Shown here: one piece after another, positions 1-6,751 of the stretch
Numbering within the stretch: the stretch's first letter is position 1
Layout of the letters: each line of letters begins with the position of its first letter
From: Neisseriales bacterium
GTDB taxonomy: Bacteria > Pseudomonadota > Gammaproteobacteria > Burkholderiales > UBA11063
Reading direction: 5' to 3'
DNA length: 19,834 nt
NCBI GenBank assembly: GCA_008017145.1
Contig: SSGY01000114.1
Location: 1 to 19,834 of the forward strand
The notes under the pieces: generated by a model
Database searches by the model: none
Told to the model about the DNA's origin: nothing
What the model saw: the letters and a program-made list of their open reading frames with translations, nothing else
Translations under genes and position numbers: made by a program

Positions 1-476
1 CTGCAGTTGATGTTATAGTTTTTGATATTACTTTTGACAATATCTATTGCCTGTAAAGAAAGGCTCCATAACTGCTTGGCTATTTTATCCCCAAATTTAT
101 CTTCAAAATATTCCATTCCACACTCATAGGCAGTCAAAACCTGACCACCATTCATGCCACTAGCTTGCCCAGCAATATTTTGTGCTTCAAGTAGCACCAC
201 TTTATAACCACGTTCAGCTAATTTCAACGCAGTTGAGATTCCGGTTAAACCACCACCAACCACACAGACATCGCAACTAAGGTCTTCTGTTAAAGAGGGT
301 AACTCAATATGCGTGTTTTGACTTTCAGAATAATAAGTATTACTTGAATAGCCAGCATAAGATTCAGCAATTATTGTATCCAATAACCTAGAACTATTAT
401 TAGAGGCAATTGATCTGCCGCCAACAAAACCAACACCCACTCCAACACCAAATTTCAGAAAATCACGACGATTCAT
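1..476 (-). CDS. Tat-exported FAD-dependent oxidoreductase (DAO fold), N-terminal part
   Basis: Reading left from the ATG at 474-476 gives 158 codons with no stop, so the gene continues beyond the left edge. The protein begins MNRRDFLKFGVG, a twin-arginine export signal, followed by a small-residue hydrophobic stretch. Around residues 68-95 is a Rossmann FAD-binding motif (CDVCVVGGGLTGISTALKLAERG, key residues VVGGGLTG) ending in an acidic LLEA. Next comes IAGQASGMNGGQ, typical of the D-amino-acid oxidase/gamma-glutamylputrescine oxidase (PuuB-like) group. The likely role is oxidation of an amine or amino acid outside the cytoplasm; the substrate cannot be told. An AGAGG ribosome site about 6 nt upstream overlaps the stop of the preceding gene (stop at 486-488), so it is probably last or late in an operon with lipA. 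The family call is fairly safe, the substrate is not. Confidence 0.82.
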   Translation of the reverse strand, partial: MNRRDFLKFGVGVGVGFVGGRSIASNNSSRLLDTIIAESYAGYSSNTYYSESQNTHIELPSLTEDLSCDVCVVGGGLTGISTALKLAERGYKVVLLEAQNIAGQASGMNGGQVLTAYECGMEYFEDKFGDKIAKQLWSLSLQAIDIVKSNIKNYNINC

Positions 477-485
477 CAAAGCCTC

Positions 486-1004
486 TTAGTTATAACTAAC
501 TTTACAAGAACAAGCATTACAATAGCGCGAATTATTACTCACATCCAAGCCATTAATATGCAAAAATCCGTTAAATTTAGTTTTCTCACAACCGCTTGGA
601 TGAACAAAGTGAATTCCAGTATCAGCACCACGATGATAAATCTTGCCACAAGCTTCAACGCTACTACCTACAGGATAACGGCGGGTAAAATCATCAATAA
701 TTCCGGCATCGCTATTCATACTGGATTGTGCAATAGTCAGATTAGTATAAAATAAATTATCCATCACAACTTTATAGATCTCGCCATGCGCATCCTTGAT
801 ATAAAACTGAGTATGAGTCATCGGATAGCCAGTATTATTGTAGCTACGCGCTTTATTAAACTTAAAAACCTGTTTACTTGGTAGCTGCACCAAAGTTCCA
901 CTAACTAGAGTACAACTTTGCGGTGCTTTAGCCGCAAAACCATTTGCAGCAAATAAAACACCACCAATCAATGTCAGTACACGAAAACTATGCATACCTC
1001 TCAT
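486..1004 (-). CDS. Secreted Cys-containing protein of unknown function
   Basis: A 172-residue protein starting MRGMHSF. A longer reading to 1055 exists but overlaps lipA. The ATG at 1002-1004 is preferred because AGAGG lies about 6 nt upstream and directly abuts the lipA stop (1015-1017). Residues about 5-26 form a hydrophobic signal peptide ending in AANGFAA, so the mature protein probably starts near KAPQSC in the periplasm. The middle part (THTQFYIKD, YKVVMDN, VEACGKIYH, GIHFVHPSGC) alternates hydrophobic and polar residues like a small beta-rich domain. The tail carries a Cys cluster, YCNACSC. I do not recognise the family; a DUF3465-like beta-barrel is a weak guess. It sits between lipA and a Tat oxidoreductase on the same strand with gaps of about 10 nt, which argues for co-transcription. 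Confidence 0.75.
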   Translation of the reverse strand: MRGMHSFRVLTLIGGVLFAANGFAAKAPQSCTLVSGTLVQLPSKQVFKFNKARSYNNTGYPMTHTQFYIKDAHGEIYKVVMDNLFYTNLTIAQSSMNSDAGIIDDFTRRYPVGSSVEACGKIYHRGADTGIHFVHPSGCEKTKFNGFLHINGLDVSNNSRYCNACSCKVSYN

Positions 1005-1014
1005 GCCAAACCTC

Positions 1015-1974
1015 TTAGTACTCAACACCAGCGTTATGCGCTTGCTGATCAGCATGATAACTAGAGCGCACTAACGCACCAACTGCGGCGTGCTTAAATC
1101 CGATTTGATAAGCAAAATCCTCTAGCTCTTTAAATTCAGCCGGCGTAACATAACGCAATACTGGCGAATGATGCTTCGATGGTTGCAGATATTGCCCAAT
1201 AGTAATCATTTCAATATCATGCTCACGCATTAATAACATCAACTCTTTAATTTCTTCATTTGTTTCGCCAATCCCAACCATAATACCCGATTTAGTTGGA
1301 ATATCTGGACGCATTTGTTTAAAACGCTTTAATAGATCCAATGAATTTTGTAAATCCGCACCTGGGCGTTGTGCTTTATATAAGCGTGGCACGGTTTCAA
1401 GATTATGATTCAATACATCAGGTGGGCAAGCAGCCAAAACTTCCAAAGCCTTATCCAAACGACCACGAAAATCAGGAACTAAAATCTCAATTTTAGTCTG
1501 TGGGCGAATTGCGCGAATCTCTTGAATGCAATGAACAAAATGCTCCGCACCACCATCACGTAAGTCATCACGATCAACGCTAGTAATCACCACATATTTA
1601 AGCTTGAGAATATCAACCGAGCGAGCAACTTCTTTTGGCTCATTGACATCCAATGGATTAGGTTTTCCATGCCCAACATCACAAAATGGACAACGACGGG
1701 TACAAATATCACCCATAATCATAAAAGTTGCAGTACCCTTGTCAAAACACTCGCCAATATTTGGGCAACTAGCTTCTTCACATACAGTATGTAATTTATG
1801 TTCACGAAGTAAATTTTTTACCCGATTAAAATTTTCACCTGTGGGTAATTTAACTTTAATCCACTCTGGTTTTTTAAGTGGTTCGGCTAAAGGTACTACT
1901 TTAATTGGAATTCTGGATAATTTATCTTCATTGCGTAACTTAACGCCTTGTTTTTTATCCTCAGTATTAATCAT
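1015..1974 (-). CDS. lipA: Lipoyl synthase (radical SAM)
   Basis: LipA inserts two sulfurs into protein-bound octanoate to make lipoate for the pyruvate and 2-oxoglutarate dehydrogenases and the glycine cleavage system, in the cytoplasm. The 319-residue length matches the family (E. coli about 321). The auxiliary 4Fe-4S cluster motif [12 protein letters not shown] is at residues 65-76 and the radical-SAM cluster motif CTRRCPFC at 91-98. The C-terminus has the conserved RSSYHAD serine ligand. DFRGR, NHNLETV and [10 protein letters not shown] are also typical. The reading frame could begin at a GTG at 1980, but the ATG at 1972-1974 is better placed behind AGGG (8 nt). An extended -10 promoter is visible upstream. 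lipB is not adjacent. Two further genes follow at about 10 nt spacing. Confidence 0.97.
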   Translation of the reverse strand: MINTEDKKQGVKLRNEDKLSRIPIKVVPLAEPLKKPEWIKVKLPTGENFNRVKNLLREHKLHTVCEEASCPNIGECFDKGTATFMIMGDICTRRCPFCDVGHGKPNPLDVNEPKEVARSVDILKLKYVVITSVDRDDLRDGGAEHFVHCIQEIRAIRPQTKIEILVPDFRGRLDKALEVLAACPPDVLNHNLETVPRLYKAQRPGADLQNSLDLLKRFKQMRPDIPTKSGIMVGIGETNEEIKELMLLMREHDIEMITIGQYLQPSKHHSPVLRYVTPAEFKELEDFAYQIGFKHAAVGALVRSSYHADQQAHNAGVEY

Positions 1975-2009
1975 ATCCACATCCCTACAAAGAAAAATAT
2001 TAATCGGGC

Positions 2010-2018
2010 ATTATAACA
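2010..2018 (-). promoter_or_regulatory. Extended -10 promoter for lipA operon
   Basis: On the minus strand the sequence reads TGTTATAATG, an extended -10 (TGnTATAAT, with TATAAT at 2010-2015), about 35 nt before the lipA ATG. No good -35 hexamer is seen, as expected for an extended -10 promoter. Just upstream a short inverted repeat (CAAGC...GCTTG) may be an operator. Confidence 0.5.
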
Positions 2019-2076
2019 AATATCAAGCAAATACCGCTTGATTTTCAATTAGATACACCGCACTATTAACAATGTT

Positions 2077-2511
2077 TTAATTTGAGTGATCAACCATTAT
2101 TTGCCATTTATTATCATTTTTCTTAAATAATAACGAGGTTACTCCAGCGTACTCTTTACTCTCGGCTTGTAGCTTCCAGTGCCCATATAAAAAAGCATGT
2201 TGCTCATCAAGAGCTTCAATGCCATCAATCTTAATCTGAAGTTGCCCCATCCCTTTTTTATCATTACCATATTTGTGCTTGTAATGATCATATGAGCTTT
2301 GCCAGCCATAAATAAATTTATCACCAGAAATAAACAAGGTTTTAGGACTATTAGCATAACCTTTCATAAAACACTCAAGATCACCTGCATTCCAGCATTT
2401 TACGGATTGATCCATTGCGCTCGTTACACCCTGAGTAACTTCTTTGGATTCACTGCTACTTAATGCATAACAATTTATACCCACTAATGCCAATAAAATT
2501 AATTTTTTCAT
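2077..2511 (-). CDS. Secreted SnoaL/DUF4440-like protein
   Basis: A 144-residue protein with an N-terminal signal peptide (MKKLILLALVGINCYALSS) and a mature part of about 125 residues. The mature part has the layout of the NTF2-like SnoaL/DUF4440 superfamily. It has an N-terminal helix region with CWNAGDLECFMKGYANSP, the usual place where such proteins read 'W..gDl..f...Y', then GWQSSYDHYKHKY and a beta-rich end (HAFLYGHWKL, GVTSLLFKKNDNKWQIMVDHSN). Members of this fold are often small binding proteins or enzymes of unknown substrate, so no reaction is assigned. An AAAGGT ribosome site lies 8 nt before the ATG. Its neighbours are lipA downstream on the same strand (separate promoter) and a broken SDR gene upstream. 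Fold call moderately sure. Confidence 0.75.
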   Translation of the reverse strand: MKKLILLALVGINCYALSSSESKEVTQGVTSAMDQSVKCWNAGDLECFMKGYANSPKTLFISGDKFIYGWQSSYDHYKHKYGNDKKGMGQLQIKIDGIEALDEQHAFLYGHWKLQAESKEYAGVTSLLFKKNDNKWQIMVDHSN

Positions 2512-2553
2512 ATGTTTACCTTTATAATAGAAACCTTATTTACAATAAAATGG

Positions 2554-2763
2554 CTATCTTCCACCAGCAACGTCTGCCTGTACTGCTATTGCCGTACCAC
2601 CAATTTTTTCAATTTGTTGAACAATGTCCTGAGCAGCTAATTGATTTTTATTGTAGTTTACACATATTTTATATTTACGGCGTGCCAATAATAGCGCAAT
2701 AGCCGCACCTATACCACGGCTTGCTCCAGTAATTATCGCCACTGGATAATCTACTTTTATCAT
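2554..2763 (-). pseudogene. Truncated short-chain dehydrogenase/reductase remnant
   Basis: The 69-residue reading frame is the N-terminal Rossmann end of an SDR. VAIITGASRGIGAAIALLLARR matches the TGxxxGIG cofactor loop, VNYNKN is the NADP-type second strand, and VQADVAGGR reaches the 'aDV' segment where the frame stops at TAG (2554-2556). A working SDR needs about 180 more residues, including the Ser-Tyr-Lys catalytic set. None follows in any frame before the next gene, so this is a deletion remnant. The upstream end looks intact. The fragment may still be transcribed. It marks a rearrangement point next to the porin block that follows on the other strand. Confidence 0.85.
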
Positions 2764-3004
2764 AGCGAACCACTTAATAGAGTAAAAAAGTATTATACCA
2801 TTCTCACTTAAAAGGAGTTACGTTTTATCCATTTGATAAAACACAACTCAAAACTATCACATTTAAGCAAGAAAAATTACTACACCAAAACTGGTATAGC
2901 TATTTATGGATAGTGAATTATCCCAAAATACCACTTTTAGATAAAACCAAATACTGTGTAATATTCGTACATAACTGATTAGATTTTCCCAATTAGAAAC
3001 TTTT
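2764..3004. promoter_or_regulatory. Divergent intergenic region upstream of the porin-like gene
   Basis: No gene is visible. The region holds a perfect 8-bp hairpin (GTTTTATC 2822-2829, loop CATTT, GATAAAAC 2835-2842) without a T run on either side, and one copy of an 18-bp repeat (2910-2927). A weak -10-like TAATAT lies near 2959, about 40 nt before the porin start. No strong -35 is evident. Confidence 0.35.
2910..2927 (+). repeat. Imperfect direct repeat, left copy
   Basis: ATAGTGAATTATCCCAAA matches the copy at 5360-5377 (ATAATGAACTATCCCAAA) at 16 of 18 positions in the same orientation. The two copies bracket the porin-like gene and the two secreted paralogues. They could be ends of a decayed insertion sequence or small repeat element; the identity is unknown. 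Confidence 0.5.
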
Positions 3005-4495
3005 ATGAAGAAAATGCCCATGAAAAAATTTTCTACAATAATCTTAACTATTTTAGCTCATCAGACTGTATTTGCAGATAGTGAATCCAGTGTAGCGACA
3101 TCTCCGACGAACAGCAATGCGACATTTATTGCTCGCGCAGCCTATCTTCAAAATCCATATAATTCGGAAAATTACCCGACAACAGGTGGTGGTACTTTAA
3201 TCGTGAATGAAAGTCAGACTGCCAATCAAAATTTCTGGCAAAAATGGTTTGAAGATGGGACGTATAACATTTATGCAGGTACAACAATTAATGCCGGAGC
3301 AGATAGTAAAACATTCAACAATCCAGGACCATACAATCGCGATATGCAACCATACTCCTATGGCGCAAATATATTTGCTCAAACTGGGCAAGCAGCAGGA
3401 TTTTCCATAGGAGGCGTAATCACCGTAATGAATCCATTCTTTGCTGAACCAATGAATGGTTTAGCCACTCAGCAAAGAACGCGCGATTACAATATATATA
3501 CACCAACATATACACAAGCAGCAATGTCTGAAGCATTTGTCGAGTATCAATATAGCAATATGGTTCAGGCAGATATTGGTTACATTGGAATCAATAATAG
3601 TCCGTGGATCAATGGAAATTATGAAAATAATTTAGTATCCATACCAGCAACTTACCAAGGGGCGCTAATAAACCTCTATCCCGGTAATGGGTGGTTAATT
3701 ACCACATTAGCTTTTAATGCTGCACAATACGGTGCATCAAATGGCTTTACAGGCAATACCAATTACAGTATCACCAATAACGGTATAGCAAATAATAATG
3801 GTTATGCTCAATCAAATGGAACTGTAGCGCTTGGAGCTAATTACAGTGGACTTAGTAATAACTATAATCTACGGTTGTGGGGTTATCAGTTTGACAACTA
3901 TGGAACGCTGTTGTATAGTGATACCAGTTTAACTCTGCCAGTAAATGATAAATCTTCGTTTAATATTTCGGCGCAGGCTGGTACCGATCAGCAGTGGTTT
4001 CAAGCTAATAATGCAATTACGCAATACAATGGTACAATTATTCAAAGTTATATGGCTGGTATTCGTGGTAACTGGACATATGATTGGTTTCAGCTAAATC
4101 TAAGCGCCAATACGATGTGGGGAGCCGCCAATGGCTACAATGGTGGTGCGTTTGTATCTCCATATACAGTTGGACAATCCGTTGACCCTACTTACTCAAA
4201 TGGTTGGTCTACCAATATGATTAGCAATGGTTTCACTGGTTCAGAGTATAAATTATCTACTCAGTTTGGTTTTTTAAATAATAACTTAACTATTTCGCCA
4301 GCATATATTTTGGCAACGAGTGGTAATGTTCAATACAATGGCACTCAAGAAGCTGATTTGAATCTAAATTATTCAATTCCACAAGTTCGCGGTCTATTTA
4401 TATTCGGGGTTTTTGCCAATCAATGGTTACCAGCACAAAATCCTATTGGAAGTAATTCATGGACTTCGGAACTTGGGATATTTTACGCATATTAA
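3005..4495 (+). CDS. Outer-membrane beta-barrel, porin-like
   Basis: A 496-residue protein with a signal peptide (MKKFSTIILTILAHQTVFADS) preceded by an alternative MKKMP start; the ATGs at 3005, 3014 and 3020 are all in frame and none has a strong ribosome site. The mature part is rich in Asn, Gly, Tyr and Gln and is built of alternating amphipathic strands (AMSEAFVEYQYSNMVQADIGYIGI, NYNLRLWGYQFDNYG, FQLNLSANTMWGAANGY, KLSTQFGFLNNNLTISPAY). It ends in an aromatic-terminated last strand (SELGIFYAY), the usual BAM recognition signal. Size and strand pattern fit an outer-membrane channel of the OprD or a related porin type; substrate and exact family are not clear. Two small secreted proteins follow at 21 and 39 nt, so the three may act together at the cell surface. 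Confidence 0.75.
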   Translation: MKKMPMKKFSTIILTILAHQTVFADSESSVATSPTNSNATFIARAAYLQNPYNSENYPTTGGGTLIVNESQTANQNFWQKWFEDGTYNIYAGTTINAGADSKTFNNPGPYNRDMQPYSYGANIFAQTGQAAGFSIGGVITVMNPFFAEPMNGLATQQRTRDYNIYTPTYTQAAMSEAFVEYQYSNMVQADIGYIGINNSPWINGNYENNLVSIPATYQGALINLYPGNGWLITTLAFNAAQYGASNGFTGNTNYSITNNGIANNNGYAQSNGTVALGANYSGLSNNYNLRLWGYQFDNYGTLLYSDTSLTLPVNDKSSFNISAQAGTDQQWFQANNAITQYNGTIIQSYMAGIRGNWTYDWFQLNLSANTMWGAANGYNGGAFVSPYTVGQSVDPTYSNGWSTNMISNGFTGSEYKLSTQFGFLNNNLTISPAYILATSGNVQYNGTQEADLNLNYSIPQVRGLFIFGVFANQWLPAQNPIGSNSWTSELGIFYAY

Positions 4496-4516
4496 TTTGG
4501 TAAGGGAATTAATCAC

Positions 4517-4906
4517 ATGAATAAGAATATTATTACGCTAGCTATATTATTGTGTAGCACAACCTCTTCATATGCAATGACTGTAATTGATCTAGATAAA
4601 CATGATTTCACCTGCAATCAAGTAAGATTGACTCAAAAATCTAGTGAGTCAGAAATTACAGACAATTGTTATAATGTGAAGACGTATCATCGTCAAAATG
4701 GAATTGAGGGTCGTAACCCAGCTCGGTTACAAGGCGGTGGAGCAGACATAACTCAAATCACAACACCAGGTCAAGAAATAGTATTGGATAAAATTCGCTT
4801 TTATGATGATAATCATCGAGAATTAATATGTACTTTTGAATATAATATGATTAAAAAGTGTAAAGCAGAGATAAAGAAAGAGCAGATTCCTGCAAAAACT
4901 GAATAA
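4517..4906 (+). CDS. Small secreted four-cysteine protein, paralogue 1
   Basis: A 129-residue protein with signal peptide MNKNIITLAILLCSTTSSYA and a mature part of about 109 residues. The family is unknown to me. It is clearly related to the next gene: both share the order V-I/T-D, K, F/Y-TCN, SES/QES, NC, H, GGG, TQ, DKI-R/K-F, a D-D/N-H turn, C and KCK. The four conserved Cys (TCN, NC, C, KC) suggest two disulfide bonds in the periplasm or outside the cell. AAGGGA lies about 10 nt before the ATG. It starts 21 nt after the porin-like stop, so it is probably co-transcribed with it. Tail is Lys/Glu rich. Confidence 0.75.
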   Translation: MNKNIITLAILLCSTTSSYAMTVIDLDKHDFTCNQVRLTQKSSESEITDNCYNVKTYHRQNGIEGRNPARLQGGGADITQITTPGQEIVLDKIRFYDDNHRELICTFEYNMIKKCKAEIKKEQIPAKTE

Positions 4907-4945
4907 GTTTTTAGAAAGTAAATAATACGTCGTCAAAGGATAATC

Positions 4946-5329
4946 ATGAGAAAAATATTATTTTATTTATTAACAATAAGTAGCAGTTCAATATTTGCAC
5001 TAACAACAGTTGATTTCAGTAAATCAAGCTATACTTGTAATAAATTACCTCTTGGAACCCAGAGCCAAGAATCAGATCTGCTCAATAATTGCCATTATGC
5101 AGTGATAATTGAACACGAAGAGAATACCGCTGGAAGAGTTTATCGAGGACCTGGCGGAGGAACGCAAACAACACAAATGAACACAACTTCAGATGATGAA
5201 GTTAACTACGATAAAATAAAATTCTTTACAGATGATCATAGTTATATGGTCTGCTATTATAAAAGTTACAAGCTAATTAAATGTAAGATTAGACCGCCAA
5301 AAGTAAATAAAAATACGTCCAGTGAGTAA
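4946..5329 (+). CDS. Small secreted four-cysteine protein, paralogue 2
   Basis: A 127-residue protein with signal peptide MRKILFYLLTISSSSIFA. It is a tandem paralogue of the gene before it, with the same four Cys positions (TCNK, NNCH, VCYY, IKCK), a central glycine patch (GPGGG), TQTTQ and DKIKFFTDDH. Function not recognised. AAAGGA lies 5 nt before the ATG, a good ribosome site. The gap from the first paralogue is 39 nt and no terminator is seen between them, so one transcript probably covers all three genes. The two proteins differ enough to be an old duplication; they could form a heteropair. Confidence 0.75.
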   Translation: MRKILFYLLTISSSSIFALTTVDFSKSSYTCNKLPLGTQSQESDLLNNCHYAVIIEHEENTAGRVYRGPGGGTQTTQMNTTSDDEVNYDKIKFFTDDHSYMVCYYKSYKLIKCKIRPPKVNKNTSSE

Positions 5330-5359
5330 GAGAGATTTATTACTGCAATGCAATTATGC

Positions 5360-5377
5360 ATAATGAACTATCCCAAA
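5360..5377 (+). repeat. Imperfect direct repeat, right copy
   Basis: ATAATGAACTATCCCAAA, 16/18 identical to the copy at 2910-2927. Immediately after it lies a perfect 6-bp hairpin, GACTTC-CGAAA-GAAGTC (5382-5398), which is absent next to the left copy. Confidence 0.5.
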
Positions 5378-5506
5378 TCACGACTTCCGAAAGAAGTCCC
5401 CAAAAGGTTAAAATACATCCTAGGGCGTAAACTAAAAATAGTTATCAACGTGAAAGTGGTTAGGTACGTTAGTTACAATTAGCCCCAAATAATAGCTTTT
5501 CTAGTA

Positions 5507-5553
5507 CCGGTTTAGGTGTTTTTGATTTTTCATTGCTTAGACCGGCTTTTTTT
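5507..5553 (+). terminator. Rho-independent terminator 1
   Basis: A stem of about 10 bp, CCGGTTTAGG (5507-5516) with CTTAGACCGG on the right arm (to 5545) allowing two G-U pairs, followed by seven T (5547-5553). It probably ends the transcript of the porin-like gene and its two followers. Confidence 0.8.
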
Positions 5554-5607
5554 CAATACAGAAAAATATAAGCCGCAACAAATACAACAAGTCATATCTG
5601 TCCTTAT

Positions 5608-5651
5608 CCGGTTTAAGTATGCTCTTCCCTTGCTTAAGCCGGGCTTTTTTT
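5608..5651 (+). terminator. Rho-independent terminator 2
   Basis: A 10-bp stem, CCGGTTTAAG (5608-5617) with CTTAAGCCGG (5633-5642) and one G-U pair, then seven T (5645-5651). Its stem is nearly the same as terminator 1, about 100 nt upstream, so the two look like duplicates. Confidence 0.82.
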
Positions 5652-5698
5652 ACTTAAAACAAACAATTTTTCTAACGGTTAATTTGATTTTCTTATCA

Positions 5699-5869
5699 TT
5701 AGCAAAATAAGAAACCACCTAACTCAGTAGGTGGTTTTTTCAATTCTTTATGTAACTGCCGCTTGGCAGATGCTCGCTTAGCTTTATTTGTCTTCTCATG
5801 CGCTCCGGCACCGTTACGCTTCGTCAAAGCTAACGCAACATAGTTTCTGGGTTTATTGTTTACTTTCAT
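5699..5869 (-). CDS. Small basic protein, candidate ribosome-rescue (Arf-type) factor
   Basis: A 56-residue, strongly basic protein starting MKVNNKPRNYVALALTKRNG, followed by GAGAHEKTNKAKRASAKRQLHKELKK. The ATG at 5867-5869 has AAGGAT about 7 nt upstream; an upstream in-frame start at 5917 lacks this. The 3' end is unusual: a 10-bp hairpin followed by a T-rich stretch (5712-5737 and beyond) lies inside the coding frame, before the TAA at 5699-5701. Transcripts ending there would lack a stop codon. This is the known layout of arfA, whose non-stop mRNA makes the rescue factor appear only when tmRNA fails. The short basic N-terminal part resembles small conserved proteobacterial proteins, and an ArfA/ArfT-like role is inferred from size, charge and this architecture, not from a proven family match. 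It lies outside the integrated element. Confidence 0.6.
   Translation of the reverse strand: MKVNNKPRNYVALALTKRNGAGAHEKTNKAKRASAKRQLHKELKKPPTELGGFLFC
5712..5737. terminator. Bidirectional terminator hairpin inside a reading frame
   Basis: AAACCACCTA (5712-5721) pairs perfectly with TAGGTGGTTT (5728-5737) around a 6-nt loop. On the plus strand it runs into T residues to 5740 and could be a third stop for rightward transcripts. On the minus strand it is followed by TTTCTTATTTT and falls about 4 codons before the stop of the small basic gene. Confidence 0.75.
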
Positions 5870-5894
5870 TTTATATCCTTGTTTTGAAAGCAAT

Positions 5895-5902
5895 ATTATA
5901 AC
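5895..5902 (-). promoter_or_regulatory. Extended -10 promoter for the small basic gene
   Basis: The minus strand reads TGTTATAAT, with TATAAT at 5895-5900, about 26 nt before the ATG. It matches the lipA -10 element almost exactly. It lies left of the attachment repeat, so element insertion left this gene its own promoter. Confidence 0.55.
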
Positions 5903-5942
5903 AATTCCCCGAAACAACTAAACTAAAATTATTTTTATATTA

Positions 5943-5982
5943 TGCTTGATTATGCACTGGGTTTATCATGATTAAATATCCA
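5943..5982. repeat. Left attachment site repeat (att)
   Basis: This 40-nt copy matches 17962-18001 at 37 of 40 positions, with a shared core containing ACTGGGTTTATCATGATTAA. Read on the minus strand it encodes W-I-F-N-H-D-K-P-S-A-stop, the equivalent of the VOC gene's current end W-M-F-N-H-D-K-P-S-I-stop. It is therefore the displaced original 3' end of that gene, or the element-derived copy, depending on where the crossover fell. Confidence 0.88.
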
Positions 5983-6282
5983 TAATATAGCATAAATCAT
6001 TATATATCAAATGCTAACAACAAGACAACTTTACACTATAGACTAAATTTTAGTCTAATTTGCTAAAAAAACATCTAATTTTTGCCAATTTGGATATTTC
6101 TAAATACTAAAACTAAAACCATTCTATCACATAAAATTATCACTCATAATAAAAAACTACCTGTACCATACAACCGCTATTTTTAGCGCTTGGTTTATTA
6201 TGCCGCTGATTAACCTATGCTCACCATCATAATAGGTGAGCATAGTTATATTTTCTAAATTGTTAAAGAACTGATCGGTTAG
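5983..6282. other. Left-end non-coding region of the element
   Basis: No gene is visible. It contains the arm-like palindrome (6040-6056), a small CGCTA/TAGCG stem near 6177-6188 and a perfect 10-bp stem TATGCTCACC/GGTGAGCATA (6216-6225 with 6235-6244). The last lies about 40 nt past the end of the leftmost element gene and probably ends that transcript, although no T run follows it on the minus strand. Confidence 0.4.
6040..6056. repeat. Palindrome near left att, candidate integrase arm site
   Basis: AGACTAAATTTTAGTCT is a perfect 8+1+8 inverted repeat 58 nt inside the left att. A copy with one base changed lies 98 nt inside the right att (17848-17864), and a further TTAGTCTAA is at 17950-17958. 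Shared symmetric sites inside both ends suggest binding of integrase arms or the excision factor. Confidence 0.5.
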
Positions 6283-6750
6283 TTACGCAGCTACCTCCTG
6301 CGGATTGTACCTATACTGCAGCTCGTTATCAATAAATAATAAATCAATATACCGATCAACTGTAATATAGTACCATATCTTAGTGCTCATATCCTTGGCA
6401 GTGTAATCATGATAACTATTTGAATAAAATCCCTCTTGGTGTGCATTGGGTGCGTAGGTATCTGTATTAAGCCAACCAATTAAACCCATCAAATAATGCA
6501 ATCGCTCAGGTATGTATCGCAGCTCAATAGAGAAGTTCTCTAGTTTTTCGCCCACATCAATGTTTATACCATCCTTATGGCGCTTTTTGAATTTGCGCTC
6601 AAACTTCTTTATTTTCTTAAACATAGGATTAAAATACGGGTCTGAATAGTCAAATAGTCGGGTTGTGCCGTTAGATTGTGCCAGGACATCATTAGCCAAA
6701 TCAATCAGCTTCTGTGCTTGCTTTTGGTGGCGCTCTTCTCTGATTATCAT
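6283..6750 (-). CDS. Unknown 155-aa element protein
   Basis: A soluble-looking protein of 155 residues without a signal peptide or membrane segment. The first third is basic and helical (KKIKKFERKFKKRHKDG). The rest is rich in Tyr, Asp and aromatic residues (ERLHYLMGLIGWLN, KIWYYITVDRYIDLLFID). I do not recognise a family. GGAGGTG, a strong ribosome site, sits 5 nt before the ATG, and only 1 nt separates it from the stop of the KilA-N-like gene upstream, so it is the third gene of one operon under the immunity-like leader. Last gene before the left att, a place where satellites often carry accessory functions; no function is assigned. Confidence 0.7.
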   Translation of the reverse strand: MIIREERHQKQAQKLIDLANDVLAQSNGTTRLFDYSDPYFNPMFKKIKKFERKFKKRHKDGINIDVGEKLENFSIELRYIPERLHYLMGLIGWLNTDTYAPNAHQEGFYSNSYHDYTAKDMSTKIWYYITVDRYIDLLFIDNELQYRYNPQEVAA

Positions 6751-6751
6751 G

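Larger units (their letters stand above)
5330..5698. other. Gene-free interval with repeat, hairpin and two terminators
   Basis: No protein gene is supported here. A 64-codon plus-strand frame (5516-5710) runs straight through both terminators and is rejected. Contents are the right repeat copy, the 5382-5398 hairpin and two tandem intrinsic terminators about 100 nt apart. A small RNA ending at the second terminator is possible but no promoter for it was made out. Confidence 0.5.

Noticed and set aside
1604..2041. 145-codon plus-strand frame opposite lipA
   Set aside because: It lies antisense to the well-supported lipA coding sequence, shows no recognisable domain and has no separate ribosome site.
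2463..2702. 79-codon plus-strand frame opposite the SnoaL-like and SDR genes
   Set aside because: Antisense shadow of the SDR remnant and the SnoaL signal peptide.
2910..5377. Neisserial Correia-type repeat ends for the 18-bp repeats
   Set aside because: The opening ATAGTG-A is only loosely similar to that family and the inverted partner end was not found.
5516..5710. 64-codon plus-strand frame
   Set aside because: It runs through both strong terminators, has many Phe and Leu codons from T-rich DNA, and no ribosome site.
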